DNA of 64,000 bases, taken from assembly GCF_016806125.1 (NCBI RefSeq), contig NZ_CP047166.1:1612001-1676000 (forward strand). The letters are read 5' to 3'. This document shows positions 21,964 through 34,763 of this stretch, one piece after another. The notes beneath the pieces were generated by a model. The model was given only the letters and a program-made list of their open reading frames with translations. It was not told where the DNA came from and ran no database searches. This stretch comes from Ponticoccus alexandrii (GTDB lineage Bacteria > Pseudomonadota > Alphaproteobacteria > Rhodobacterales > Rhodobacteraceae). Every line of letters begins with the position of its first letter. The first letter of the stretch is position 1. The position numbers and the translations under genes are program-made.

Positions 21964-23157
21964 TCAGCTATGCTTTGAATTCCATATGGACCGCCTCGTT
22001 TTGTCCCGGCTTTCGTAGGCTTCAATCACGCCTTCCAAATCGTCAGGCGAAAGCGCAGCGTCCCCTTTTGCATTCTGAGTAATCTGCATCGTGTACCACG
22101 CGGTCACGCCGCCCTCTGGTGGGTCATTGAAACGTGGAAACTGCGGCTCTCCGCGCTGACCAGACAACCAGAATGACGGAAGCTCCGGATCGACCACCAG
22201 CGCACGAGCTAACCCGATGAGATCGGCCTTGCCCTCGGCAATGGCGTTTTCGGCCTGAGCGCGTGTCTTGAACCCGCCAGTGACCATCAAGGGTATCTTT
22301 GTTCTTTCGCGGGCGCGACCTGCAAACTCCAGAAAGTAGGGTCCAGAGCCTGCTCGATCAGACGCGGATGCTGCACCGGGGAAATATGTGCCGCCGCTGA
22401 TGTCGATAAGGTCGATCGCCATTTGGTCCACAGCGGCAATGACCTCAAGGGCCTCATCCTCAGTAAAACCGCCTTCGAGCTGATCCGTGGCGTTCAATTT
22501 GATACCGATCGGAAATTCAGGGCCGACAACGCTTCGCATTTCACTGATGACTTCGAGCAGCAGCCGCATTCGGTTTTGCAGAGAGCCACCGTAGGCATCC
22601 TGTCGTTTGTTGAACAATGGCGACAGAAACTGACTCAGCAGAAATCCATGCGCCGCGTGTATTTGCACCCCTCCGAATCCAAGTTCCTTTGCAAGGCTAG
22701 CCGTGTGGGCAAATTCGGCGGGAAGCGCATGTACCTCTTCCATGCTCAACGCGCCGCATGTCAGACCAGGCAAGTTCAGCGCACTCGGACCTTTTGGTAT
22801 GCTGATGGGCGCATCCGCCATCGCGCCCGCGTGTCCAAGTTGCAGCCAAAGCTGCGCGCTTTCGGTTGCACCTGCTTCCGCGAGGCGCTTAAGACGCGCG
22901 CTGTCTGATTGGTCATTCAGGATAAGGTTTCCGGGCTTCTCTGCAAAGTGGGGCGTGCCTTGAACCTCGCCAATTATGGACAACGCGAGACCACCCCGCG
23001 CCCACCGCTCGTACAGCCTGACTTGATCGTCGGTTGGGTTGCCAGCGCCGTCGCCAAGGGAGTCCGACATCGCAGACTTGGCGATCCGGTTCTTAAGCCT
23101 AGCCCCGCATGGCAGTGTCAGCGGTTGGGCAAGCGGTGAAGTTTGCATTTTGGACAT
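21964..23157 (-). CDS. NADH:flavin oxidoreductase, old yellow enzyme family
   Basis: A 397-residue FMN-dependent TIM-barrel oxidoreductase. Family motifs: KNRIAKSAMSDSLGD at the start, LWLQLGHAGA, FGGVQIHAAHGFLLSQFLSP with the His pair, DAYGGSLQNRMRLLLEVI, DLIDISGGTYFPG, and MVTGGFKTRAQAE. Such enzymes reduce activated alkenes or act on xenobiotics; the natural substrate is open. Its DNA has lower GC and a different codon choice from neighbours (more AT at third positions), and it lies next to a transposase fragment, both hinting at transfer. No operon partner. Confidence 0.88.
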   Translation of the reverse strand: MSKMQTSPLAQPLTLPCGARLKNRIAKSAMSDSLGDGAGNPTDDQVRLYERWARGGLALSIIGEVQGTPHFAEKPGNLILNDQSDSARLKRLAEAGATESAQLWLQLGHAGAMADAPISIPKGPSALNLPGLTCGALSMEEVHALPAEFAHTASLAKELGFGGVQIHAAHGFLLSQFLSPLFNKRQDAYGGSLQNRMRLLLEVISEMRSVVGPEFPIGIKLNATDQLEGGFTEDEALEVIAAVDQMAIDLIDISGGTYFPGAASASDRAGSGPYFLEFAGRARERTKIPLMVTGGFKTRAQAENAIAEGKADLIGLARALVVDPELPSFWLSGQRGEPQFPRFNDPPEGGVTAWYTMQITQNAKGDAALSPDDLEGVIEAYESRDKTRRSIWNSKHS

Positions 23158-23509
23158 GATGCTTCGAGTACTTTAAAGCGGCCATTAGTGAAAAGTGCGA
23201 AACTGGAAACTTGGGGCTCTTTACGTCGATCAGCCGGTCCTGATGGCGGTGACGGCCTGCGTCAGCCTGCGATCCCCGCACTTGGCCCGTACCTGCCGTC
23301 GGTCTTGTGATCGCAATGCTGCGTTGCGGCCCGTCGAACCTGCCATTCACTCTGGCGCGCAGCGCATCATGTTGACCGAGCCTTTCCGGTTGTGAGACTC
23401 GGCTTCTATCGTTGCTTGAACACAGGGGCATGGATCTCATGCCGTTGACGGCTTGGCCCGCGAGCCGGGTCTTCTGCAGGTGCCCGTGGAAACGGGACAC
23501 TACCTGCGA
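23158..23509. other. Intergenic stretch, nothing recognised
   Basis: About 350 bases between the flavin oxidoreductase start and the response-regulator end. Short frames exist here (for example 23099-23500 on the minus strand) but they have no family resemblance and overlap the oxidoreductase start. It probably holds the promoter of the oxidoreductase and remnants of the insertion that brought it. Confidence 0.4.
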
Positions 23510-24840
23510 TCAGTTCACAAACTCTTCGCGGCGCAAACCGTGTTTCTGCATCTTGTCATACAGCGTCTTGCGAGACAGCCCGAGCACCTCGTAGGTTGCC
23601 TTGAGGCTCCCGTTCTGCGCCGCCAGCGTCGCGGCGATGATCCCACGCTCGATGCGGTCCATGCGTTCCGGAAGCGTTTGCCCACACGCGGTCTCCGCCG
23701 GTATCTGGTTCTCCAGCCCCAGGACAAACAGTTCCGCAGCATTGCTTAGCTCACGCATGTTCCCCGCCCAGCTTCGGTTTGCCAGCGCGATGAGACGCTC
23801 TGGCGTGACTTCGGGCTCCGGCTTCTTGAACCGCCGGGCCGCGTCGGTCACGAACCTCTGGAACAGTCTCGGCAGATCCTCGGGTCGGTCGGAGAGCGGG
23901 GGAAGGCGGATGGTGACGGGGTTGATCCGGTAGAGCAGATCATCCCTGAACTCGCCGGCTGCGACGAGCGGCTCCAGCGGCGACCGGCTGGAGGCGATGA
24001 AGCGGGCCTCCAGCGCCACGGGCTCCGAGGTGCCGAGTGGCAGCACCGCGCGATCCTCGATGACGCGCAGAAGCTTGGCCTGCAACGACGGGGGCGCCGA
24101 TCCGATCTCGTCGAGGAAGATTGTGCCACCCCGTCCGTGCTCGAGCCGCCCGATCCGCGACCGGGTTGCACCGGGAAAGGCCCCGGCGACATAGCCGAAC
24201 AGCTCAATCTCGATCTGCGTTTCGGGCAGCGCGGTGAGGTTGATGGTGACGAAGGGGCCCGCCCGGCCTTGCCCGCTCATGTGGTGGATGGCGCGGGCGA
24301 CATGCTCCTTGCCTGTCCCCGTCGCTCCGGTGATCAGAACGTCGATCGCGCTCTCGGCGATCGTCTCTACCTTGCGGCGCAGCTCCACGATCGGGGCGGA
24401 CTGGCCGAGGATCAGGCTTTCGAGCCGTTTGTCGACCGTCGCCGTCTCGCGCAGCTCTCTCAGTTCCAGCACCATCCTGCGGTGCTGGAGGCCGCGCGCG
24501 ATGGCGCTGGCCACGCGATCCTTGGCAAAGGGTTTCTCGACGAAGTCGAAGGCTCCCTTGCCCAGCGCCTCCACGGCGAGCGGCACATCGCCGTGACCGG
24601 TGATCAGCACGACCGGGATCGTCATGTCGATCCTCAGCACGGCGTCGAGAAATTGCAGGCCGTCCATCCCGGGCATCTTGATGTCCGAGACAACAACGCC
24701 GCCGAAGTTGGGGCCGATCCGCTCGAGCGCGCGTTCGGCGCGGGCGAAGGCCAGCACCTCGTGGCCCGTCATTTCGAGGCTCTGGCTCAGCGAGATGCGG
24801 ATGTCCTCGTCGTCGTCCACCAGGATGATGTCGGGATCGC

Positions 24841-24844
<4 letters not shown>
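23510..24844 (-). CDS. dctD: Sigma-54-type response regulator, DctD family
   Basis: A 444-residue transcriptional activator: receiver domain (about 4-118, with D in VVVSDIKMPGMDGL and K in VEKPFAKD), an AAA+ domain with Walker A GATGTGKEH and Walker B TIFLDEIGSAP, arginine finger region FRDDLLYRINPV, and a C-terminal Fis HTH (NGSLKATYEVLGLSRKTLYDKMQKHG). The sigma-54 contact loop, normally GAFTGA, reads GAFPGA (24167-24184). It overlaps the kinase gene by four bases (ATGA). In this family the pair senses C4-dicarboxylates or similar acids and switches on the transporter, here probably the TRAP genes just upstream. Confidence 0.88.
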
Positions 24845-26667
<1,823 letters not shown>

Positions 26668-26897
26668 CTCTCTCGCCCGCGCCGCACTGACGCAACCGGC
26701 CTTGCCTTTGCGGCCTGAATGAATGCAACGGTGGCCTCTTCCTCGCTCATGGTCTGATATCGCGCTCTGCCATTTGATCAGTTTCGATTGGAATGCGGCT
26801 GCGCGCAACGGAAAGAGACCGGACGGTTCATGGCCGCCCCGTCCCCTCAAGAGTTTGACCTGCGCCCCTGTCATAAAGAGCGCAGGCCGCAGGGCAA

Positions 26898-29144
26898 TCA
26901 GCTTGTGCTCACCTCGTCTCCACCGCTCAGCGGAGCCGACGCGTTGGTGTCCGCGTCCCGGAACCGGTGCATCGCGTAAGCGGCAGCGACGAAGGCAATG
27001 CCGATAAGGTCGCTTAGCCAGCCGCCCTCGATGAGCGACAGCGCCGCCAGACCAAGGAGCACCCGCGTGACGGTGCTGGCACGGCCCAGCACGAACCACC
27101 CCTGAACGCCGCCTGAAAGCAGGTAGACGCCGATGATCGAGGTGATGCCGGCCCGGATGATCTCGAACCAGGTGCCATCCATCAGGATCGCGCCGTTGTA
27201 GAAGAACATGAAGGGCACGATGAAGGCCGCGATGCCGATCTTGAAGGAGGCGACCGAGGTTTCCATCGGGTTGGAGCCGGAGATGCCCGCCGCGGCATAG
27301 CTGGCCAGCGCCACCGGAGGGGTGATTGCCGACAGCACCGCGAAGTAGAAGACGAAGAAATGCGCCGTCAGCGGCCCGATGCCAAGCTGCACGAGGCCCG
27401 GCGCCACGACCGAGGCCGCAACCGCATAGGCCGCCGTCGTCGGCATCCCCATCCCCAGAAGGATCGAGATACACATCGCGAAGAACAGCGCCAGCAGCTG
27501 CGAGGTCGAAGCAAGGTCAAGGAGCACCGAGGAGAAGCGCGCGCCGACGCCGGTCAGGCTGATGACACCCACGATGATACCGGCACAGGCACAGACCGTG
27601 ATGATCTGGATCGACATGATGCCGCCCATCTCGAAAGCCTTGGCGATCTTCTTCGGGCCCATGCGGTTGACCGTCAGCCAGCTCACCGCGACGGCGGCGA
27701 TCGTGGCGTAAACCCCGGCGCGGATCACCGAGTAGCCGAGGAACAGGGCGACGATCAGGATCACGATCGGGATGAAGAGGAAGATCTTCTTCATCAGCTT
27801 GCGCGTCGAGGGGATCTGGTCTGCGCGCATGCCCTTCATGCCAAGCTTGGCAGCCTCGAAATCGACCATGAAGTAGACCGACACGAAGTAGAGCACCGCC
27901 GGGATGATCGCGGCGATGGCGATATCGGTGTAGGGAATGCCGGTGATCTCGGCCATGATGAAGGCGCCTGCGCCCATGATCGGCGGCACGATCTGCCCGC
28001 CGGTCGAGGCCGCGGCCTCAATGGCGCCTGCGGTCTTCTTCTTGTAGCCGACCTTGTTCATCAGCGGGATGGTGAGCGAGCCGGTGGCCACGACATTGCC
28101 CGCCGAGGTGCCGTTGATCATGCCCATCAGGCCGGAGGCGAAGATCGCCACCTTGGCCGGTCCGCCCCGTGCCTTGCCCGCCAGCGAGAAGGCGAAGTTG
28201 ACGAAATAGTCGCCAACCTTCGAGGCCTGCAGGAAGGCGGCGAAGATGATGAAGAGGATGATGTAGGTCGAGGACACCGCCGTTGTCGGCCCGAGAATAC
28301 CGGCATCGGTATAGAGCTGGCTGAAGAAACGGCCCCATTCAATCTGCGGCGAGTTCAGGAAACCCGGCAGGTAGTGCCCGGTGAAGACGTAGATCAGGAA
28401 AACTGCCGAGATCGCTACCAGCGCCAGGCCGGCAACGCGGCGCGTCACCTCGAGGATCAGCGCAGACCCAGCAACCGCAGCCATAGAGATGCCGATGGGC
28501 GCAAAGGGCGTGCCCGTCGAGTTGCGCATCAGCGTGCCGTAGATGGCCACCAGGTAGACGGCGACCGAAACCGCGCAGACAGACAGAACCATGTCGGGGA
28601 TCGCGAAGCCCGAGCGGACACGCCGATGCCACCAGCTCAGGGCGATGCCGCCGAAGGTGGCAAGCCAGAGCGGGGCGCCAAAGAGCCACGTCTCCCGAAA
28701 CTTGATGGTCGCGTCCATGCCGTTCCACTGGGCGCCGGCGTTGATCTGGAACGCAAACCAGAAGGCCACGATCAGCGACAGGATCGCGGGGATCGCCAGC
28801 GCCATGGCCAGAAGGCCGATGGTGCGGGTCTCGCCGGTGCTGTCATTGGGGAAGGCGTTGGGTGCATAGAGCAGGAACCCGAGGATCAGTGCACCGGCCA
28901 CGTGGACGATGCGAAAGTTCCAGGTTTCCATCGGAAAGGTCGGCAGGAAGGGCAGATTGATGCCCGTCAGCGACGAGATGGACAGCCCGGTGAGCGCGGC
29001 CATGTGAAACGCCGCGTAAAGGCCCGCGGCCACGGCGATGGCCGTAAAGCGCCACCCTTCAAAGACGCGCCGATTGCCCTCGACAACCTCGTCGTCAACG
29101 CCCTCGGCGATATTGCGTTCTTCATCAATTGTCGTCTGGGACAT
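26898..29144 (-). CDS. TRAP transporter fused permease (4TM/12TM), TAXI type
   Basis: A 748-residue inner-membrane protein joining the small and large TRAP subunits, which use ion gradients to import a ligand delivered by a periplasmic receptor. Many spans; family motifs include FASGLMGMINGTSAGNVVATGSLTIPLMNKVGYKK, ASTGGQIVPPIMGAGAFIMAEITGIPY and LLGMGMPTTAAYAVAA. Start ATG 29144 follows GGAGG. It lies 73 bases after the TAXI receptor gene on the same strand, and upstream of the DctB/DctD pair. The likely substrate is an organic or amino acid such as glutamate; not determined. Confidence 0.92.
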   Translation of the reverse strand: MSQTTIDEERNIAEGVDDEVVEGNRRVFEGWRFTAIAVAAGLYAAFHMAALTGLSISSLTGINLPFLPTFPMETWNFRIVHVAGALILGFLLYAPNAFPNDSTGETRTIGLLAMALAIPAILSLIVAFWFAFQINAGAQWNGMDATIKFRETWLFGAPLWLATFGGIALSWWHRRVRSGFAIPDMVLSVCAVSVAVYLVAIYGTLMRNSTGTPFAPIGISMAAVAGSALILEVTRRVAGLALVAISAVFLIYVFTGHYLPGFLNSPQIEWGRFFSQLYTDAGILGPTTAVSSTYIILFIIFAAFLQASKVGDYFVNFAFSLAGKARGGPAKVAIFASGLMGMINGTSAGNVVATGSLTIPLMNKVGYKKKTAGAIEAAASTGGQIVPPIMGAGAFIMAEITGIPYTDIAIAAIIPAVLYFVSVYFMVDFEAAKLGMKGMRADQIPSTRKLMKKIFLFIPIVILIVALFLGYSVIRAGVYATIAAVAVSWLTVNRMGPKKIAKAFEMGGIMSIQIITVCACAGIIVGVISLTGVGARFSSVLLDLASTSQLLALFFAMCISILLGMGMPTTAAYAVAASVVAPGLVQLGIGPLTAHFFVFYFAVLSAITPPVALASYAAAGISGSNPMETSVASFKIGIAAFIVPFMFFYNGAILMDGTWFEIIRAGITSIIGVYLLSGGVQGWFVLGRASTVTRVLLGLAALSLIEGGWLSDLIGIAFVAAAYAMHRFRDADTNASAPLSGGDEVSTS

Positions 29145-29217
29145 CTCTTGCCTCCTCCCAAGGTGGTGATGGATCCGGGCCACGCCGGATGGGCCCGGAT
29201 CCAATTGCTCTGGTGGG

Positions 29218-30210
29218 TCAGCCGCCGAAGACCATGTCGTCGGAAATCTCGATGTCGGTGTTCTCGCGGAACCAAGCCGCGGCACCGGGGTGCCACATCA
29301 GAACGGTGTTCTTGTCTGCGTTCTCGGGCAGCGTCGAGCGCGACGCCCGGTGGATATTCACCATCCGCTCGTTGTCGGACATCACGACAGCGACCACCTC
29401 TTTCACGAAGCTTTCCGGCAGATCGCAGTTCGCGATCGCGAAGTTCCACATCGCCACCGAGGTCGCGGGCGCCTCGAGCGTGCTGTAGGTTTCGCCCGGA
29501 ATGTCGAAGGCCGAGACCGGGAACGCCTCCATCAGCTTCTGCTGTTCCTCATCGGTGAACTGGATGATGTTCACGTTGGTCTGAACTTCCAGCTGGCTCA
29601 CAGCCGGGACCGGGATACCCGCCGCGAAGGCGATCACGTCCAGAAGCCCGTCTTGCAGTTGGCCGCCCAGGTCGGACCAGCCGCCGTTGCGACGCTCGTA
29701 GTTGACGCCGAGCGTGTCCATCATCCGCGGGAAGTAGGTGTCCGAGGTCGAACCGGCCGGACCAAAGCCGATCTTGGCGCCGCCGGGGATCTCCGAAATG
29801 CTGGTGATGCCCGAAGAGGTGAGCGCGGTCACAGAGAACGGCGTCTGGTACATCGGGAACATCGCGCAGGCATTGGTCATCTGCAGCCCGGGTGCGATCG
29901 GGTTGGTGCCCTCCATGCTCTCGCGCGCGGGGCCGAGGGTCGTCATACCAAAGGCGAGGTCGCCGGTGTGCACGAGGGCCATGTTCTGCATGGGTCCGCC
30001 GGTCACCTCTGCACCGCCCGAGATGCCCAGTTCGTCGGAAACAAGGTTGGCCCAGCCGGAGCCGTAGGCGAAATATGTGCCGCCCTGGCTGGCAGTTCCG
30101 ACGGTGAAGCTGGACGGCCAGTCCGAGCGATCGACTTCCTGCGCGTGGACCGTGCCTGCGATGCCAAATGCAAGCGTGCAGCTGGCAAGGATTGAAACGT
30201 GCGTATTCAT
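29218..30210 (-). CDS. TRAP transporter solute receptor, TAXI family
   Basis: The periplasmic ligand-binding protein of the TRAP-TAXI system, 330 residues. The signal peptide (1-23, ending TVHAQ) is followed by FTVGTASQGGTYFAYGSGWANLVSDEL, the TAXI signature, then IGFGPAGSTSDTYFPRMMDTLGV and LQDGLLDVIAFAAGIPVPAVSQLE. The start at 30210 follows CGGAGGAGC. It is the first gene of the transporter operon. A weak sigma-54-like sequence lies upstream (30243-30257), which would fit regulation by the neighbouring DctB/DctD pair. Confidence 0.92.
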   Translation of the reverse strand: MNTHVSILASCTLAFGIAGTVHAQEVDRSDWPSSFTVGTASQGGTYFAYGSGWANLVSDELGISGGAEVTGGPMQNMALVHTGDLAFGMTTLGPARESMEGTNPIAPGLQMTNACAMFPMYQTPFSVTALTSSGITSISEIPGGAKIGFGPAGSTSDTYFPRMMDTLGVNYERRNGGWSDLGGQLQDGLLDVIAFAAGIPVPAVSQLEVQTNVNIIQFTDEEQQKLMEAFPVSAFDIPGETYSTLEAPATSVAMWNFAIANCDLPESFVKEVVAVVMSDNERMVNIHRASRSTLPENADKNTVLMWHPGAAAWFRENTDIEISDDMVFGG

Positions 30211-30610
30211 GTAAGCTCCTCCGATTTTATTGACGGCGCACCGCAAGAAGGGTGCTCCGGTAGGGGAGCCATTGATCGATAAACTAGCAGCCATGCAAAA
30301 CTTGCAGAGCTCTTCAGGCGAGTTTTTTGTATTTTGGAGGTGAGACGTTCCTTCGGTCACCCATCCTGTGTGTTTTGGCGGGTAGGATCGTTCACATTGC
30401 GGCCCGGACGGGCGCGTCCCATTGTTCCTCTCATGAGGTCACTGACCGGCAGTTCACCATTTCGCGCCTCCAGTGAAAGCACGATTCGGCGGCGCTGATC
30501 CGTTGCGCTGGACGTCTGGATATTGTCCCGATTACCACTTCGCCAGAAGCCACCGATCACCCTCCAAGAGAGTTCCGCCTACAATTCCACTCGATGGGGG
30601 CTCACGCCGA
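30211..30610. other. Intergenic stretch upstream of the TRAP-TAXI genes
   Basis: About 400 bases with no convincing gene. The first 150 bases are comparatively AT-rich and must hold the TRAP-TAXI promoter. A minus-strand frame at 30357-30560 (67 codons) has no ribosome binding site or family resemblance. The remainder runs into a decayed transposase. Confidence 0.45.
30243..30257 (-). promoter_or_regulatory. Candidate sigma-54 (-24/-12) promoter of the TAXI operon
   Basis: Minus-strand GAGCAC-CCTTC-TTGC resembles TGGCAC-N5-TTGC with exact spacing, but the invariant GG at -24 reads AG. It would start transcription about 20 bases before the ATG at 30210. The nearby DctD-type activator makes a sigma-54 promoter plausible; the mismatch keeps this low. 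Confidence 0.3.
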
Positions 30611-31334
30611 TCATTTGAATTCACACAGGCTCACCGGATACTGCGGCCGGGCTAAGGCAGCTTTTGCAGCCTTAGCCCAAAGCATCTCGCTTCCGCAGCG
30701 AACGTCGGGCCGCCGGCGGATTTCGTGGAAAAACATCCGTTCGCTTTCGCAGAGTATCGGCGACGGAACACGGGGCGAGCACCTTTCCCGTGAGACGTTT
30801 CGCGATTGCTGCGGTGCAGGAAGGATCTTAGCCAGTTTGCGGAGGTTCTGGGCTGTTGCGGCGAGGGTGAATTCGTCATTTGCGCCGCATGGTCCGCGTA
30901 ATCGGAGCCGGTTGAGGCCGAGGATCCGCTTGAGATGGGCAAAGAGCGTCTCGACCTTCTTTCTCAGCTTCATCGAGATGACGTGTTGCTCGGTCTGCGC
31001 AATGTCCCGGGCGACCTGCCGGGCGTCGTCATGTTCCGCGCGGGTGATCTTGCGGGCAATCTGCTGCTCCACCAACCCGCTCAGCATTGGAGCGGTGCCA
31101 TAGGCGGTATTTGCGATCAGGTGCTCGGGGTGAAGGTTGAACCTGGCCTTCACGCGCTTGAGCATGGTCTTGGTTGAACCGACCTCGGCCTGTCGGATTG
31201 AGCGGGTCGCTTCTACGTCCACGCTGGCGCCGTGGTCGGTGTCGATCAGGTCGTTGTCGGAATAGCTGAAAAAAAAGCCGGGCCTTTAGGCGGGACAGCG
31301 CCGCGTCGAAAGCAGGGTGGCCTGTGTGAAACAT
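30611..31334 (-). pseudogene. IS1182/IS5-type transposase remnant
   Basis: Two reading frames together give part of an IS1182-like transposase. The frame at 31029-31334 supplies HPAFDAALSRLKARLFF; after a run of T bases near 31263-31270 the reading shifts into the frame that gives YSDNDLIDTDHGASVDVEATRSIRQ and VGSTKTMLKRVKARFNL. The usual segment between TAYGTAPMLSGLVE and ITRAEHDDARQVARDIAQT is missing, then the helix-rich end RKKVETLFAHLKRILGLNRLRLRGP and FTLAATAQNLRKLAKILP follows. So it is truncated, frameshifted and internally deleted, and inactive. It marks the right edge of the accessory block. Confidence 0.85.
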
Positions 31335-31640
31335 CCGGGGCGCTCACTCCTGGCGCAGGACTACGAAAGACAGGGCACGGCCCGCCACAGCCCCATCGCG
31401 GTCCCGAACCGGGCCACCGCCCTTGGCCCATGCAGCGGGGGCCCTGCAGAGCACCGTTGCCCGGGAAGGGGGGCGAAACCTGCCCTGCGGACGGCCTTGT
31501 GCCGCAAGATCGACCGCAAGGCTCGGTCTGGCCAAGCGCAATTGCCTGAAATGACGACAGGATCGAAAGTCCCGGTTTCGCGACGCGGGTATGGATGTCT
31601 GGCCTGCAACTTGACAGGGCTGCTTTTCTCCAGCAGCCTG
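31335..31640. other. Intergenic stretch before the thiC leader
   Basis: About 300 bases with no recognisable gene, between a transposase remnant and the TPP riboswitch. Overlapping short frames on both strands have no family resemblance. The thiC promoter should lie near its right end, where the composition becomes less GC-rich (31600-31640). Confidence 0.4.
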
Positions 31641-31765
31641 TCGCCACTCACCCGGGGGGTCTCGACAAGAGGCTGAGATACTGCTGGCCGGACGCCAAAC
31701 CCGTGCAGCGCAGTGACCCGATGAACCTGATCCAGTTCACACTGGCGTAGGGATGGTGCACTGGC
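31641..31765 (+). ncRNA. TPP riboswitch (THI element) upstream of thiC
   Basis: The conserved thi-box halves are present in order: GGGGTCTCGACAAGAGG then CTGAGATA (ending about 31680), a variable arm, then GTGACCC, GATGAACCTGATCCAG and TCACACTGGCGTAGGGATGG. It binds thiamine pyrophosphate and represses the downstream thiC, whose start lies about 110 bases on. Confidence 0.95.
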
Positions 31766-31868
31766 CGCGCGGGCGTCGATCACGGGATACGTGGCGGCGC
31801 AATCCGTTCCGGCAATCCCATTCGACGCGGAACTGGGTCTCCAACGCTATGAGCACTGGAGGCTCTGA

Positions 31869-33674
<1,806 letters not shown>

Positions 33675-33956
33675 GCCGGACAGCCGACGGCCCTTGATGG
33701 TCCCGCGTGCCACGCCGCCGCGGGTATAAGGCATACCAGTTCTTTTGCCGGGACGCCCGCGGCCCCTGTCCTGTGGGTCGCGGGCGCTTCCGGGGGCCGA
33801 ACCCGATGGGCTGCCATATCGCCTTGCGGTGGGGCAGGCCAAGGTGGCCAAGCGCACGACCGGCATCCCCGGCAATGCCGCGGATGTCCTGTCGCTGACG
33901 GGCGTGACGCGGCCAGGCGGGCGCGGCCGGAGGCCGCCGCCCGGTGCCCGAGACGG

Positions 33957-34421
33957 TCAGGGCTTTGGCGGTCGGGATGGCATCTGCGACATCAGCGCGG
34001 CGGCCTGTTCCGCGACCTCGGCCACGTCGAGGCTGAGCGCGAGGCGGGTGTCTTGCAGCGCGTCAAGATCGACCCAGCGCGCGTCCAGCGCGTCGTCCGC
34101 CGCAACCGGCTCTCCGGCGGTCCAGCGGCACAGCACGGCGATCAGGATGAAGTGCCGGCGCAGGGCGCCTGTCTCGTCGCGGTCGAAGGCATCGACGGCG
34201 GTGACCACGCGCAGCGGCTCGGCGGCGACGCCCGTTTCCTCGGCCAGTTCCCGGATCGCGGCCTCGAAGAGGGGTTCGCCCTCGTCGATCTTTCCGCCCG
34301 GGAAGCCCCAGAACCCCGCGTCGGGCGGGTTTGCGCGGCGCACCAGAAGCACCTGCCTGTCGCGGATGACGGCGGCGATGGTCGCCGGAATCGGGCGCGG
34401 GACTGTCGATGGAGAGGGCAA
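33957..34421 (-). CDS. Nudix hydrolase under TPP-riboswitch control
   Basis: A 154-residue Nudix pyrophosphohydrolase. The Nudix box is complete: GGKIDEGEPLFEAAIRELAEETGV (metal-binding REL..EE). No ATG fits; the TTG at 34421 is chosen because it opens the frame just before the first strand and GAGG precedes it by six bases. That GAGG lies in the 3' arm of a small stem (34425-34430 with 34439-34444). Upstream on the same strand is a TPP riboswitch, so the enzyme should be made when thiamine pyrophosphate is low. A role in thiamine salvage or removal of damaged pyrimidine or thiazole precursors is inference; MutT-like housekeeping is the alternative. Confidence 0.85.
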   Translation of the reverse strand: MPSPSTVPRPIPATIAAVIRDRQVLLVRRANPPDAGFWGFPGGKIDEGEPLFEAAIRELAEETGVAAEPLRVVTAVDAFDRDETGALRRHFILIAVLCRWTAGEPVAADDALDARWVDLDALQDTRLALSLDVAEVAEQAAALMSQMPSRPPKP

Positions 34422-34424
34422 GGC

Positions 34425-34444
34425 GGCCTCGTCATGCTGAGGCC
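34425..34444 (-). promoter_or_regulatory. Stem that may hide the Nudix ribosome binding site
   Basis: On the minus strand GGCCTC (34444-34439) can pair with GAGGCC (34430-34425), 8-base loop, placing the GAGG ahead of TTG 34421 inside a stem. This would be a translational expression platform for the riboswitch just upstream. Confidence 0.45.
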
Positions 34445-34469
34445 GGCAAGGGCAAGAGGGCGCTGCGAT

Positions 34470-34583
34470 CCTGTCCCTTCGCCGGCATGATCCGGATCAG
34501 GTTCAAAGGGTCACCGCGCTGCCCAACGACCCTGCGACCGAAGCGCCAGCGATATCTCAGCCCCTTGTCGGGACACCCCTGGG
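34470..34583 (-). ncRNA. TPP riboswitch upstream of the Nudix gene
   Basis: Minus-strand sequence carries both conserved halves: CAGGGGTGTCCCGACAAGG, GGCTGAGATATCG, then GTGACCC, TTTGAACCTGATCCGGATCA and TGCCGGCGAAGGGACAG. The outer stem pairs GTGTCCC with GGGACA-type ends. The only gene downstream is the Nudix hydrolase, about 50 bases away. Confidence 0.93.
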
Positions 34584-34763
34584 TAGCCTGTACCCTATCA
34601 CGACGGTGCCCAAGATCAACGCCGCCCGGGGCGGGTCGGAGGCCCGAGGCGGGCGCAGGTCTTGCAACGGTCGTTCGGCCAAGCGCGCCCGGATGGACCC
34701 GGGGCAGTCTGCAAGCGCGCCGTGCCCGCGTCGCATGGCCCCGGAGGGGCGGTGCGGATCGGG

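Noticed and set aside
23099-23500. A 133-codon minus-strand frame before the flavin oxidoreductase
   Set aside because: Overlaps the oxidoreductase start, has no ribosome binding site and no family resemblance.
27360-29558. A 732-codon plus-strand frame opposite the TRAP permease
   Set aside because: Arg/Asp/His-rich antisense translation; the minus strand encodes a clear membrane protein.
30357-30560. A 67-codon minus-strand frame upstream of the TAXI receptor
   Set aside because: No ribosome binding site, Arg-rich composition, and it would overlap the longest promoter region available to the operon.
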